From assembly GCA_937919295.1 (NCBI GenBank), contig CALFRX010000048.1, forward strand, positions 1 to 8,090: a stretch of 8,090 nt of DNA. The letters run 5' to 3'. The notes under the pieces are model-generated. The model was given only the letters and a program-made list of their open reading frames with translations. It was not told the origin of the DNA and did no database searches. The translations under genes were made by a program, and so were the position numbers. The stretch comes from an uncultured Peptococcaceae bacterium. Lineage in GTDB: Bacteria > Bacillota > Dehalobacteriia > UBA7702. Shown piece by piece: positions 1 to 6,691 of the stretch (its first letter is position 1; each line of letters begins with the position of its first letter).

Positions 1-753
1 GAAATTGACTTTAAATCTGGTGAAGCCCTGGCCTCCGCCGACCGCATCCAGACCTTTAAATTGATCGTGCGCTCTGTGGCCTCCCGTCACGGCCTCCATG
101 CCACCTTTATGCCCAAACCCATTGAGGGCATCGCCGGCAGTGGTATGCATATGAATCAAAGCCTTTGCGATAAAGACGGCAACAACGTCTTTTTTGATGA
201 AAACGGCAAGAACCAACTTTCTGAAACCGCGTATTATTATATCGGCGGTCTGCTGAAACATGTAAAAGCCTTTACCGCCATCACCAATCCCGTGGTCAAT
301 TCCTACAAGCGTTTGATCACCGGCTACGAAGCGCCGGTTTATATCGCCTGGTCCGGGAAAAATCGCAGCCCTCTTGTGCGCGTTCCCGCGAAGCGCGGTA
401 ACTCCACCCGGCTGGAGCTGCGTTCCCCCGATCCCGCCGCCAATCCATATCTGGCGGAAGCGGTGATGCTCGCCGCCGGTCTCGACGGCATTAAAAATAA
501 AATTGAGCCGCCCCCGGCCTGTGACCGCAATCTATATCAAATGACCGCCATTGAGCTCAAAGAGTTGGGCATCGAATGCCTTCCTCATTCCCTTGATGAG
601 GCCGTGAGAGAACTCTTAAAAGACGACGTTATCGTAGATACCCTGGGCGAACATGTGGTTAGCTGCTTCTGCGAAGCCAAAAGAGGAGAATTTGCCGCTT
701 TTAACAGCACTGTAACGCCGTGGGAAATTGAGCAATATCTTGCCAAATATTGA
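1..753 (+). CDS. glnA: Glutamine synthetase type I, C-terminal 250 residues (5' end outside the window)
   Basis: Cytoplasmic enzyme joining ammonia to glutamate with ATP to make glutamine. The reading frame is open from base 1, so the gene starts upstream; the first residues, EIDF, match the end of the family's HEIDF motif. Visible landmarks, in window numbering, are the nucleotide-binding GSGMHMN around residues 46-52 (H50), the flap motif GYEAPV with its active-site Glu at residue 110, and RLELRSPDPAANPYL with the conserved Glu139 and Arg141. The ending, LGEH...EAK...TPWEIEQYLAKY, resembles the Bacillus-type GSI-alpha C-terminus (TQVHPWEREQY), so this is probably a feedback-regulated enzyme of about 440-450 residues rather than the adenylylated beta type; the regulatory N-terminal part is not visible. 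The stop lies 17 nt before dapF, suggesting co-transcription. Identification is secure; the subtype is inferred. Confidence 0.96.
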   Translation, partial: EIDFKSGEALASADRIQTFKLIVRSVASRHGLHATFMPKPIEGIAGSGMHMNQSLCDKDGNNVFFDENGKNQLSETAYYYIGGLLKHVKAFTAITNPVVNSYKRLITGYEAPVYIAWSGKNRSPLVRVPAKRGNSTRLELRSPDPAANPYLAEAVMLAAGLDGIKNKIEPPPACDRNLYQMTAIELKELGIECLPHSLDEAVRELLKDDVIVDTLGEHVVSCFCEAKRGEFAAFNSTVTPWEIEQYLAKY

Positions 754-770
754 TAAACGGAGGAATTCCC

Positions 771-1616
771 TTGAAAGTTGATTTTACCAAAATGAACGGA
801 CTCGGCAACGATTTTATTATCCTTGACGGGATCCATAAAGAACTGCCCGAAGACCTCAGCGACTTTGCCAAGAAGGTCTGCGACCGTCATTTCGGGCTCG
901 GCGCCGACGGCGTTCTGCTTGTGCTCCCATCAGATCTCTGCGATATCCGGATGCGGATCATCAACAGCGACGGCACTTTTGCCCAAATGTGCGGCAACGG
1001 CATCCGCTGTTTCGCGGCGTACGTCTATAAAAAAGGTTTTGTTACTGAAACCGAAATGACTGTGGAAACTGACGCCGGCACGATTCGTCCCCGCCTTGTA
1101 TTTAACGGGGATACTGTGAAAAAGGTGGAAGTGGATATGGGCGTACCCCGCCTGGATCCCAGCTCCATCCCGGTGAATATCGGCGGGGAAAAGGCCATCG
1201 GCTACCCCTACCTGTTTCAAGATGAGGAAATCGAGCTGAACTGTGTTTCCATGGGTAACCCCCACGTGGTAACCTTTTGGAAACGATTGACCGAAGCGCC
1301 CTTTGAGCTCCTCGGGCCCAAACTGGAAAAAGATTCCCTGTTCCCGGAAAAAACCAATGTGGAATTTGTAGAAATCGTCAACGATGGGGAAATCAATGTG
1401 CGCGTGTTTGAACGGGGCTGCGGGGAAACGTTGGCCTGCGGCACGGGAGCATGTGCCTCCATGGTGGCATCGGTGCTGAACGGCTACACCGGCAGAGAAG
1501 TCACGGTGCGCCTACGTGGCGGCAACCTGATCTGCTGCTGGCATGAAAATGAGCATGTGGTAATGACCGGCCCCGTGGCCTTTGTGGCAGAGGGCGTTTA
1601 CGAATACAACCTTTGA
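771..1616 (+). CDS. dapF: Diaminopimelate epimerase
   Basis: PLP-independent racemase converting LL-diaminopimelate to meso-diaminopimelate, the precursor of lysine and of the peptidoglycan cross-link. The start chosen is TTG at 771, because GGAGG at 759-763 sits 7 nt upstream and the protein then begins MKVDFTKMNGLGNDF, as the family does; an in-frame TTG at 750 overlaps the glnA stop and lacks such a site. The product is 281 residues, close to the usual 270-285. Both catalytic cysteines are present: Cys74 in QMCGNGIRC and Cys223 in GETLACGTGA, each in one of the two pseudo-symmetric halves. It lies 17 nt after glnA and 22 nt before dapL, whose product makes its substrate. No sign of damage. 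Function is near certain from the two cysteine motifs. Confidence 0.97.
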   Translation: MKVDFTKMNGLGNDFIILDGIHKELPEDLSDFAKKVCDRHFGLGADGVLLVLPSDLCDIRMRIINSDGTFAQMCGNGIRCFAAYVYKKGFVTETEMTVETDAGTIRPRLVFNGDTVKKVEVDMGVPRLDPSSIPVNIGGEKAIGYPYLFQDEEIELNCVSMGNPHVVTFWKRLTEAPFELLGPKLEKDSLFPEKTNVEFVEIVNDGEINVRVFERGCGETLACGTGACASMVASVLNGYTGREVTVRLRGGNLICCWHENEHVVMTGPVAFVAEGVYEYNL

Positions 1617-1638
1617 AGGAGAAGGGAAGGAGCATGAC

Positions 1639-2814
1639 ATGAAACAGGAAGCCAAACGGATGCAAAGCATTCCTCCTTATCTTTTTGCCCGCATCGAAAG
1701 AAAAATCGACGAATTGAAAAGCTGCGGCATCGATGTGATCAGCCTCGGCATCGGCGACCCTGATTTGCCGACGCCGGATTTCATCGTTGAAAAAATGGCG
1801 ACAGAGATCAAAAATCCCGCCAATCATCAGTATCCCTCTTCCGTGGGGATGCTTTCCTTCCGCCAGAGCGTGGCCCAGTGGTATCAAAAACGCTTTGGTG
1901 TAGAGCTTGACGCCAAAACGGAAGTGGTGTCCCTGATCGGTTCCAAAGAGGGGATCGCCAATATCAATTACTGCTATGTGGATCCCGGCGATATCAACCT
2001 CATTCCCGATCCCGGTTATCCCGTTTACGGCATCGGTACAATGCTGGCCGGGGGGGAACCCTATTATATGCCGCTGAAAGAAGAAAACGGCTACCTGCCG
2101 GATTTTACTGCCATCCCAGCGGAAATTGCCGCCAAAGCCAAGCTGATGTTTTTGAACTATCCCAACAATCCCACGGGGGCGACGGCCACAAAAGAATTCT
2201 TTGCAAAAGCCGTTGCCTTGGCGAAAAAATACGATATTATCATCTGCCACGACGCCGCCTATTCCGAAGTTTCCTACGATGGCTATATTCCCCCGAGTTT
2301 TATGGAAGTAGACGGAGCGAAGGATGTGGCCATCGAATTCAATTCCGTTTCCAAGCCCTTTAATATGACCGGCTGGCGCGTGGGTTTTGCCGTGGGCAAC
2401 GCTAAGGTGATCGAAACCTTGGGCCGTTACAAGAGCAACGTTGATTCCGGCGTCTTCCAGGCGGTGCAATACGCCGCCATGAGCGGTCTCGCCCAAGGCG
2501 ACGCGGCCATTCAAGAAATGCAGCGGATCTACGCCCGCCGCCGTGACGTTGTGGTCGATGTGTTCAATGACCTTGGCTGGCAGCTGAAAAAACCACAGGC
2601 AACGTTTTACATCTGGGCGCCGGTGCCGAAGGGTTATACCTCAGAAAGTTTTTCTGAATACGTTTTGGAAAAAACCGCCGTGATGCTGACTCCCGGTAAC
2701 GGCTACGGCCCCAACGGCGAAGGTTATTTTAGGATTTCCCTAACCATTGCCGAAGACCGGGTCATTGAGGCGGCAAACCGCTTAAAGAACCATTTGGATA
2801 AGGTTACCTTCTGA
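1639..2814 (+). CDS. dapL: LL-diaminopimelate aminotransferase
   Basis: PLP-dependent fold-type I aminotransferase. The DapL family moves an amino group from glutamate to tetrahydrodipicolinate, giving LL-diaminopimelate in one step and bypassing the succinylated or acetylated DapD/DapC/DapE route. The ATG at 1639 follows AAGGAG (1627-1632) by 6 nt; an upstream in-frame start at 1582 would lie inside dapF and has no ribosome site. The 391-residue product has the N-terminal PPYLFARIERKIDE segment, SLGIGDPD at 35-42, YPNNPTG at 174-180, CHDAAYSEV, and SVSKPFNMTGWR with the PLP-binding Lys at 239. The C-terminal TPGNGYGPNGEGYFRISLT also matches the family. Direct linkage to dapF supports DapL over a generic aspartate or alanine aminotransferase, which this fold could otherwise be. 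The stop overlaps the ispE start. Confidence 0.93.
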   Translation: MKQEAKRMQSIPPYLFARIERKIDELKSCGIDVISLGIGDPDLPTPDFIVEKMATEIKNPANHQYPSSVGMLSFRQSVAQWYQKRFGVELDAKTEVVSLIGSKEGIANINYCYVDPGDINLIPDPGYPVYGIGTMLAGGEPYYMPLKEENGYLPDFTAIPAEIAAKAKLMFLNYPNNPTGATATKEFFAKAVALAKKYDIIICHDAAYSEVSYDGYIPPSFMEVDGAKDVAIEFNSVSKPFNMTGWRVGFAVGNAKVIETLGRYKSNVDSGVFQAVQYAAMSGLAQGDAAIQEMQRIYARRRDVVVDVFNDLGWQLKKPQATFYIWAPVPKGYTSESFSEYVLEKTAVMLTPGNGYGPNGEGYFRISLTIAEDRVIEAANRLKNHLDKVTF

Positions 2815-3716
2815 TGCCGACTTATTATAACGCCGCCAAAATCAATTTGTTTTTGCAGGTGGAGGGGAAACGGAAGGACGGTTACCATGAGCTGACCAGC
2901 GTAATGCAGTCCGTTTCCCTGTTCGACCGGGTCACCGTCGACTTCGAACGGACTGTTTTTTCACTCCATTGCGGCGGCGCGGATCTTGGTCCGACGGAAA
3001 AGAACAGCGTTTATCGCATGTGGCGGCTGCTGAAAGAACGCTATGATCTCCCCGGTGAAATCGCCGTCACCCTGGAGAAAAAGATTCCGGTCGGTGCGGG
3101 CCTCGCCGGCGGCAGCGGCAACGCCGCCGCTGTGCTCCGTGGCGTCAGCGACCATTACCGGTTGGTTTTAAGTGAGGAAGAGATTGTCGCCGTCTGCTTG
3201 GAAATTGGCGCTGACGTGGCCTTTTGCTTTTTTGGCGGCACCATGCTGGCCACCGGTATCGGCGAGCGCTTAAAACCTCTGCCGCCACTGCCTAACTGGG
3301 ATATCCTGCTCTTTAACGGCGGCTTTCCCGTCTCCACGCCGGAGATCTTCAAAGCCTACGATGAGATTGCCCTCGGTGTGGAGCAAGTACCCGTTGAGAT
3401 GATGCTCCACGCTTTGGAAAAAGGCAGCAGAGAGGGGATTCTCAGCTCCCTCTACAATGGTTTGGAAAAGGTAACGTTTCCTCGCTATGCCGCTTTGAGA
3501 AAGCTCTCCGACCAACTGAAGGAATACGCGCTGCCTCACCTGATGAGCGGCAGCGGCCCCACGGTGTTCGCTTTGGTTTCGGAGAAAGTCGCGCAAAACC
3601 TGCTCAAAGCACCCCATCCGGAATGGGGCCGTATGGATCACGTTCATCCCGTGACCAAGGGCATTTTCAGCGAAGAAGAGTTTAATACTTATTTTGATAG
3701 AAACATTAAATATTAG
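2814..3716 (+). CDS. ispE: 4-diphosphocytidyl-2-C-methyl-D-erythritol kinase
   Basis: GHMP-superfamily kinase that phosphorylates CDP-methylerythritol in the MEP isoprenoid pathway. The ATG shares one base with the dapL TGA (TGATG), implying translational coupling; only a weak AAGGT precedes it. The 300 residues are full length. Visible motifs are AAKINLFLQV with the catalytic Lys9, RKDGYHEL near residues 20-27, the ATP-binding glycine loop PVGAGLAGGSGNAA (92-105), catalytic Asp134 in GADVAF, FGGT, and the C-terminal GHMP motif MSGSGPTVFALV (244-255). Two positions depart from the usual pattern: GGSG replaces GGSS, and ADVAF replaces ADVPF; all catalytic residues are kept. Last gene of the operon, followed by a strong terminator. 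Its 3' quarter, from residue 217, is repeated near 6449-6691. Confidence 0.95.
   Translation: MPTYYNAAKINLFLQVEGKRKDGYHELTSVMQSVSLFDRVTVDFERTVFSLHCGGADLGPTEKNSVYRMWRLLKERYDLPGEIAVTLEKKIPVGAGLAGGSGNAAAVLRGVSDHYRLVLSEEEIVAVCLEIGADVAFCFFGGTMLATGIGERLKPLPPLPNWDILLFNGGFPVSTPEIFKAYDEIALGVEQVPVEMMLHALEKGSREGILSSLYNGLEKVTFPRYAALRKLSDQLKEYALPHLMSGSGPTVFALVSEKVAQNLLKAPHPEWGRMDHVHPVTKGIFSEEEFNTYFDRNIKY
3541..3608 (+). repeat. Direct repeat, copy 1 (inside ispE)
   Basis: This 68-nt tract matches 6528-6595 at 66 positions; the differences are C3548/T6535 and T3589/C6576, and the longest exact run is 40 nt (3549-3588). It encodes the C-terminal GHMP motif of IspE. Identity falls away sharply on both sides. 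Confidence 0.95.
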
Positions 3717-3753
3717 TATATGAAATGAAGAGGTTGATTCCTTCATATGATCT

Positions 3754-3787
3754 AAAAAGAAAGGAGCTTTGCGCTCCTTTCTTTTTT
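3754..3787 (+). terminator. Strong intrinsic terminator after ispE
   Basis: GAAAGGAGC (3759-3767) pairs perfectly with GCTCCTTTC (3773-3781) around a 5-nt loop. Flanking A5 (3754-3758) and T6 (3782-3787) extend the stem to 14 bp and supply the U-tract. It lies 37 nt after the ispE stop, so it closes the glnA-dapF-dapL-ispE transcript. The symmetric A/T flanks mean it could also work on the opposite strand. Confidence 0.93.
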
Positions 3788-4088
3788 GCATGTCCAGTCA
3801 GTGTAAAGAGATATAAAATAAAAAGATTACCTTTTATGTTGGGGATTCCACTTTTCAATGGATGTACAAACCAAAACCTGTCACAAGGAGGGGCGCAAGC
3901 GCAAAAGGGAAGGGACAGCGAAGCCGTTGAGAATAAACATAAGTTTTACTTGTATTCTGTTTTAGTAATGTTTATAATAATTTTAGAATTATGGTTTTAT
4001 CATCTCTCTTTTTTTCCTGAAGCATGATACGATCCCCTCATCATTTTGATTATATATGGTGAACATTTTTTTGTGCTAAAAAATATGA
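3788..4088. other. AT-rich gene-poor stretch between ispE and the metallopeptidase remnant
   Basis: About 300 bases with no convincing gene. A 100-codon frame crosses it but begins before the terminator and lacks a ribosome site or recognisable domain. A strong Shine-Dalgarno-like AAGGAGGG lies at 3885-3892, yet no plausible start codon follows at a normal distance. A short GC-richer patch, including GCGCAAGCGC near 3893-3902, interrupts otherwise A+T-rich sequence and may be debris from an earlier rearrangement. From about 3930 onward the base composition is clearly lower in GC than in the housekeeping operon. Confidence 0.6.
3950..3978 (+). promoter_or_regulatory. Candidate promoter upstream of the accessory cassette
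   Basis: A perfect TATAAT (3973-3978) lies 17 nt after TTGTAT (3950-3955), which keeps only the TTG of the -35 consensus. It could drive the metallopeptidase remnant and the two exported-protein genes after it. In AT-rich DNA a TATAAT is easily found by chance, so this is weak evidence. Confidence 0.3.
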
Positions 4089-4430
4089 ACATATAATAAC
4101 AATGATGGTAATAATAGGGTAACGGGCGTAAGTCAAGGTCTAAATGGAAATTTAGCAACAACATATTATCGATATTATACCAGTAATAAAAAGGTAATTG
4201 AAGCAGATATTAATATAAATAAAAGCTATCCCTGGGTAAATTCATCTATGAGTGGCTACTATGATGTTCAAAATGTAATTACACATGAGGTGGGTCATGT
4301 TGTGGGTCTATGTGATATTTATGATTCCTGGGCTACTGAGATAACAATGTATGGTTCTGCTTCAACAGGAGAGATAAAAAAGAGAACTTTAGAGACACAT
4401 GATACCGTATCAGCAAATCACCTGTATTAA
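4089..4430 (+). pseudogene. 3' remnant of a zinc metallopeptidase (HExxHxxGxxD type)
   Basis: The frame is open from just after a TGA at 4086-4088 to the TAA at 4428-4430, giving 113 residues, but no start codon with a ribosome site is visible; the ATG at 4248 lacks one and would leave 60 residues. The C-terminal half has the zinc motif HEVGHVVGLCD (4284-4316): two His ligands, the catalytic Glu, and Asp at the third-ligand position. A likely Met-turn, TMYGSAS, follows, then KRTLETHD. This layout fits matrixin/snapalysin-like secreted metallopeptidases. The upstream part (EADININKSYPWVNSS) also resembles the region before the active site in such enzymes, but the signal peptide and propeptide are absent. 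It is therefore read as 5'-truncated. The composition is much more AT-rich than the operon, which fits acquisition. The exact family is uncertain. Confidence 0.68.
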
Positions 4431-4459
4431 TTTTGTAGAAAAAGGAAGGAGAAAATCCT

Positions 4460-5128
4460 ATGCAAAAGAGAATTATTGCAGGACTATCCGGTTTATTGTG
4501 TTTCGTCGTTGTGTGCGGTATTTTGATTGCAAATCACGCATTAAAAAACAATTCCGATGAAGAGATTACAGTCAGAGAATCTTCCATTCAAATTGACGGT
4601 CCCATAGAGCAGTTGTTGGATGAATCGCAAATCATCGTCGCTGGTGTTGTTAGCGAGGAATTGCCCGGGTTCTATACGAATCCAAAGGGGGATCAGATCA
4701 GCGCAAAAACCGGGGAGAAGATCACCAATGCCTGGGAAACCGATTATTTGGTAAAGGTGACCAAGGTCTATAAGGGGGAACCTTACAGCACGGATACCAT
4801 CCGGGTCAAAACCTGGAACCGTATCGGCCTGCCGCCTCTGGAGGAGGGAAAATTTACTTACGAATCCGATGAACCGGAGTTTTATCTGGAAGCGGGCAAG
4901 TCGTGTGTGCTCTGTCTGGCCTATTCAGAGGAATCTACATTGAACACCGGGGAGTTTGGCTACGAGGTAGTTTGGAGAGACCGGGGATATTTTTTGACCG
5001 GTACTGAGGGTGTTTATCAATCGACCTCATTTGAAATGAACGAAGCCGATATTGCGAAAGAGGCCGCCGCTGCCGAAGGTTATATGGAACGGCTCGCCGC
5101 CCAGAAGTCAACGGATGCAACGGAATAA
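4460..5128 (+). CDS. Exported membrane-anchored protein of unknown function
   Basis: Not recognised as a named family. The ATG at 4460 follows AAGGAG (4446-4451) by 8 nt. Of the 222 residues, about 4-26 form a basic-then-hydrophobic segment (QKRIIAGLSGLLCFVVVCGI), reading as an uncleaved signal anchor or signal peptide; Cys14 and Cys19 do not sit in a convincing lipobox. The rest is soluble and acidic, predicted outside the membrane. Residues about 50-115 run QIIVAGVVSEE...ETDYLVKVTKVYKG...TIRVKTW, a beta-rich pattern that recurs loosely in the next gene's product. The C-terminal end is an acidic, Ala/Glu-rich helix. It starts 29 nt after the metallopeptidase remnant and ends 35 nt before the SLH gene, so the two intact genes are probably one transcript. 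A surface role is inferred only from the signals and neighbours. Confidence 0.8.
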   Translation: MQKRIIAGLSGLLCFVVVCGILIANHALKNNSDEEITVRESSIQIDGPIEQLLDESQIIVAGVVSEELPGFYTNPKGDQISAKTGEKITNAWETDYLVKVTKVYKGEPYSTDTIRVKTWNRIGLPPLEEGKFTYESDEPEFYLEAGKSCVLCLAYSEESTLNTGEFGYEVVWRDRGYFLTGTEGVYQSTSFEMNEADIAKEAAAAEGYMERLAAQKSTDATE

Positions 5129-5163
5129 AGGTTGTTCAATCAATGATGGTGAAAGGAGAAGAT

Positions 5164-6339
5164 ATGAAACAACGATCATCTATCAACGGGAAAGCGCCGA
5201 TGCCTCTAAGGAGCCTTCTTGGGGCCGCCCTACTGCTGCTCATGTTATCCACACCGTTGGCGGCCCAGAGCTATGCGGGTGAAGCTCTGGACGCGACAAG
5301 AAGCGTCTCCCGATCCGCCGACGTTATCGTCAGCGCCACAATTAGCGGCCTCAGCGACGTTGGGGAGAGTTTCCATTATACTGACGGACGTGTGGAAACG
5401 GCAGACTACCTGAAGGTCACCGCCACCGTGTCCAAAGTCTGGAAGGATGGCACCGGCAGTGTTGACACCGCGCTTACCTTCTTTGTGCTCAAAGGGGAAA
5501 CCATTGTGATTCCCCTTACCGACACAACCACCCAAAGCGTCAATGTAGACGGTGTGGACAGCACATCGGGATATCAGTCCATCAAGGATAAGGGAGCGGC
5601 GGCGCTCTTCTCCCTGAAGATCAAACACCCCCCCGATACTAAGACCATGCTGGTGGCGAAGGATTACGCGGTTCAGGCCGCGCCGGGTACTCAATTTGAT
5701 GCGGGGCCCGTTTCCACAAATCAGAACCATATTCTCTTTGAAAAGGAGCTGCTCACCACCTTCTTTGATTTCAGCAGTGATCAGCGGGATACGCCCCCTG
5801 CCTGGCTGGAAGGGAGAATGGAGGTGCTCAATGTCTTGGGCGTTTTCCAAGGCTATCCCGACGGTTTGCTGCGGCCCAATGACAACATCAGCCGGGAAGA
5901 ATTTGTGACCTTGCTGGCGCGGGTATTCTCTTTCAATGACGTAACGGCAACCTGCTCCTTTCAAGATGTGTCCGTCGACGATTGGTTTTATCCCTACGTG
6001 GCTTCAGCGGAAAAGGCTGGGATTGTCACCGGCGTCGGCAATCAGAAATTTGGTGCGGGACAGAAAGTTACCCGCCAGGACGCCATTACCTTGATCGCCC
6101 GGGCAATCGTAAAATATCAGGGTAAACAGTTGCCGGACGCGGCGAAAACGGCTGAATTCCTCGCCGCTTTTAGCGATGGCAACGCCGTCGCCACTTACGC
6201 CAAAGGGCCGGTGGCGCTTCTTAGCCAGGAGGGTATTATCAAGGGTTACGCTACCATCGATGGTATTGCCCTCAAGCATGCTAATCCGATCACCAGGGCA
6301 GAAGTCTGCCAGATATTCTATTTTGTAAAATTTCAATGA
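5164..6339 (+). CDS. Exported surface protein with three C-terminal SLH domains
   Basis: The start is the ATG at 5164, because AAAGGAG (5152-5158) lies 5 nt before it; in-frame ATGs at 5143 and 5146 precede that site. The 391-residue product opens with a signal peptide: basic residues, a hydrophobic core LLGAALLLLMLSTPLA, and probable cleavage near residues 34-38. Residues about 45-200 form a beta-rich domain of unknown function (ADVIVSATISG...ADYLKVTATVSKVWKDG). Three S-layer homology domains follow, at about 214-257, 266-310 and 336-385. Each keeps the [ST]R-acidic signature used to bind pyruvylated secondary cell-wall polymer: SREE (243-246), TRQD (303-306) and TRAE (377-380). It should therefore sit non-covalently on the cell wall. 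The SLH assignment is firm; the role of the N-terminal domain is unknown. Confidence 0.9.
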   Translation: MKQRSSINGKAPMPLRSLLGAALLLLMLSTPLAAQSYAGEALDATRSVSRSADVIVSATISGLSDVGESFHYTDGRVETADYLKVTATVSKVWKDGTGSVDTALTFFVLKGETIVIPLTDTTTQSVNVDGVDSTSGYQSIKDKGAAALFSLKIKHPPDTKTMLVAKDYAVQAAPGTQFDAGPVSTNQNHILFEKELLTTFFDFSSDQRDTPPAWLEGRMEVLNVLGVFQGYPDGLLRPNDNISREEFVTLLARVFSFNDVTATCSFQDVSVDDWFYPYVASAEKAGIVTGVGNQKFGAGQKVTRQDAITLIARAIVKYQGKQLPDAAKTAEFLAAFSDGNAVATYAKGPVALLSQEGIIKGYATIDGIALKHANPITRAEVCQIFYFVKFQ

Positions 6340-6371
6340 AATCAGGTATATGATCATCTGAACCTTTGATA

Positions 6372-6402
6372 GGGCGCCTACCATAGCGGCAGGCGCCCCT
6401 TT
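6372..6402 (+). terminator. Probable intrinsic terminator after the SLH-protein gene
   Basis: GGGCGCCT (6372-6379) pairs perfectly with AGGCGCCC (6391-6398). Across an A/C mismatch, two more C-G pairs can form inside the loop. Only three T residues follow soon after, so the U-tract is poor and efficiency is uncertain. It lies 32 nt after the SLH gene stop. Confidence 0.6.
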
Positions 6403-6421
6403 GCGAGGAGCAAGGAGAAAC

Positions 6422-6691
6422 ATGGAGAACACCTTTGGTTGGTGGATCCTCCAAAAGGTGACCTTTGTGAAATACACTCCCCTGCGTGGCCTTTCCGATT
6501 CGTTGAACGCTTATGGCATCCCCCATCTGATGAGTGGCAGCGGCCCCACGGTGTTCGCTTTGGTTTCGGAGAAAGCCGCGCAAAACCTGCTCAAAAAGAA
6601 AAACCCAAAGCTGGGTTGTGCCAATCACGTTTTCCGGGTAGGGCAGGGGGTTTTCAGCGAAGAGGAATACCAAAATTACATGGGAAATTAA
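6422..6691 (+). pseudogene. Partial duplicate of the ispE 3' end (IspE C-terminal fragment)
   Basis: From codon 10 onward, this 89-residue frame aligns without gaps to IspE residues 217 to about 298, with roughly 50 of 80 positions identical by eye. The core LMSGSGPTVFALVSEK and the ending SEEE are shared. It lacks the GHMP ATP-binding loop and both catalytic residues, so it cannot be a kinase. An ATG at 6422 with AAGGAG (6412-6417) 4 nt upstream could still allow translation; the first nine residues (MENTFGWWI) do not match IspE at the corresponding position. It could be the displaced end of an older ispE, a captured fragment, or less likely a small functional protein. It overlaps no intact gene and is followed directly by an IS3 transposase remnant on the other strand. 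Confidence 0.8.
6528..6595 (+). repeat. Direct repeat, copy 2 (inside the ispE fragment)
   Basis: Partner of the repeat at 3541-3608, in the same orientation and about 2.99 kb downstream. Recombination between the two would delete the whole exported-protein cassette and leave an ispE with a hybrid 3' end. Confidence 0.95.

Noticed and set aside
750..770. Upstream TTG start for dapF at 750
   Set aside because: It would overlap the glnA stop and add seven residues not found in the family; the TTG at 771 has GGAGG at correct spacing.
1501..2514. Long minus-strand open frame (337 codons) opposite dapF and dapL
   Set aside because: It is the antisense shadow of two well-supported genes with GC-rich codons; the product is rich in His, Gly and Phe and shows no domain or ribosome site.
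3893..3902. GCGCAAGCGC inverted repeat as a regulatory hairpin
   Set aside because: The arms are only 4 bp with a 2-nt loop, too small for a stable functional structure, and no gene follows at suitable distance.
3725..4027. 100-codon plus-strand frame with a hydrophobic C-terminal segment
   Set aside because: It starts before and runs through the ispE terminator, has no ribosome site, and the hydrophobic stretch is what AT-rich DNA gives by chance. A shorter version from ATG 3836 also lacks a ribosome site.
5245..5964. Minus-strand 239-codon open frame opposite the SLH-protein gene
   Set aside because: It lies wholly against a gene with a signal peptide and SLH domains; its own translation has no recognisable motif.
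6372..6398. GC-rich hairpin as an integrase attachment site bounding the cassette
   Set aside because: No second copy of the sequence was seen near 3717-3800, and its place 32 nt after a stop codon fits a terminator better.
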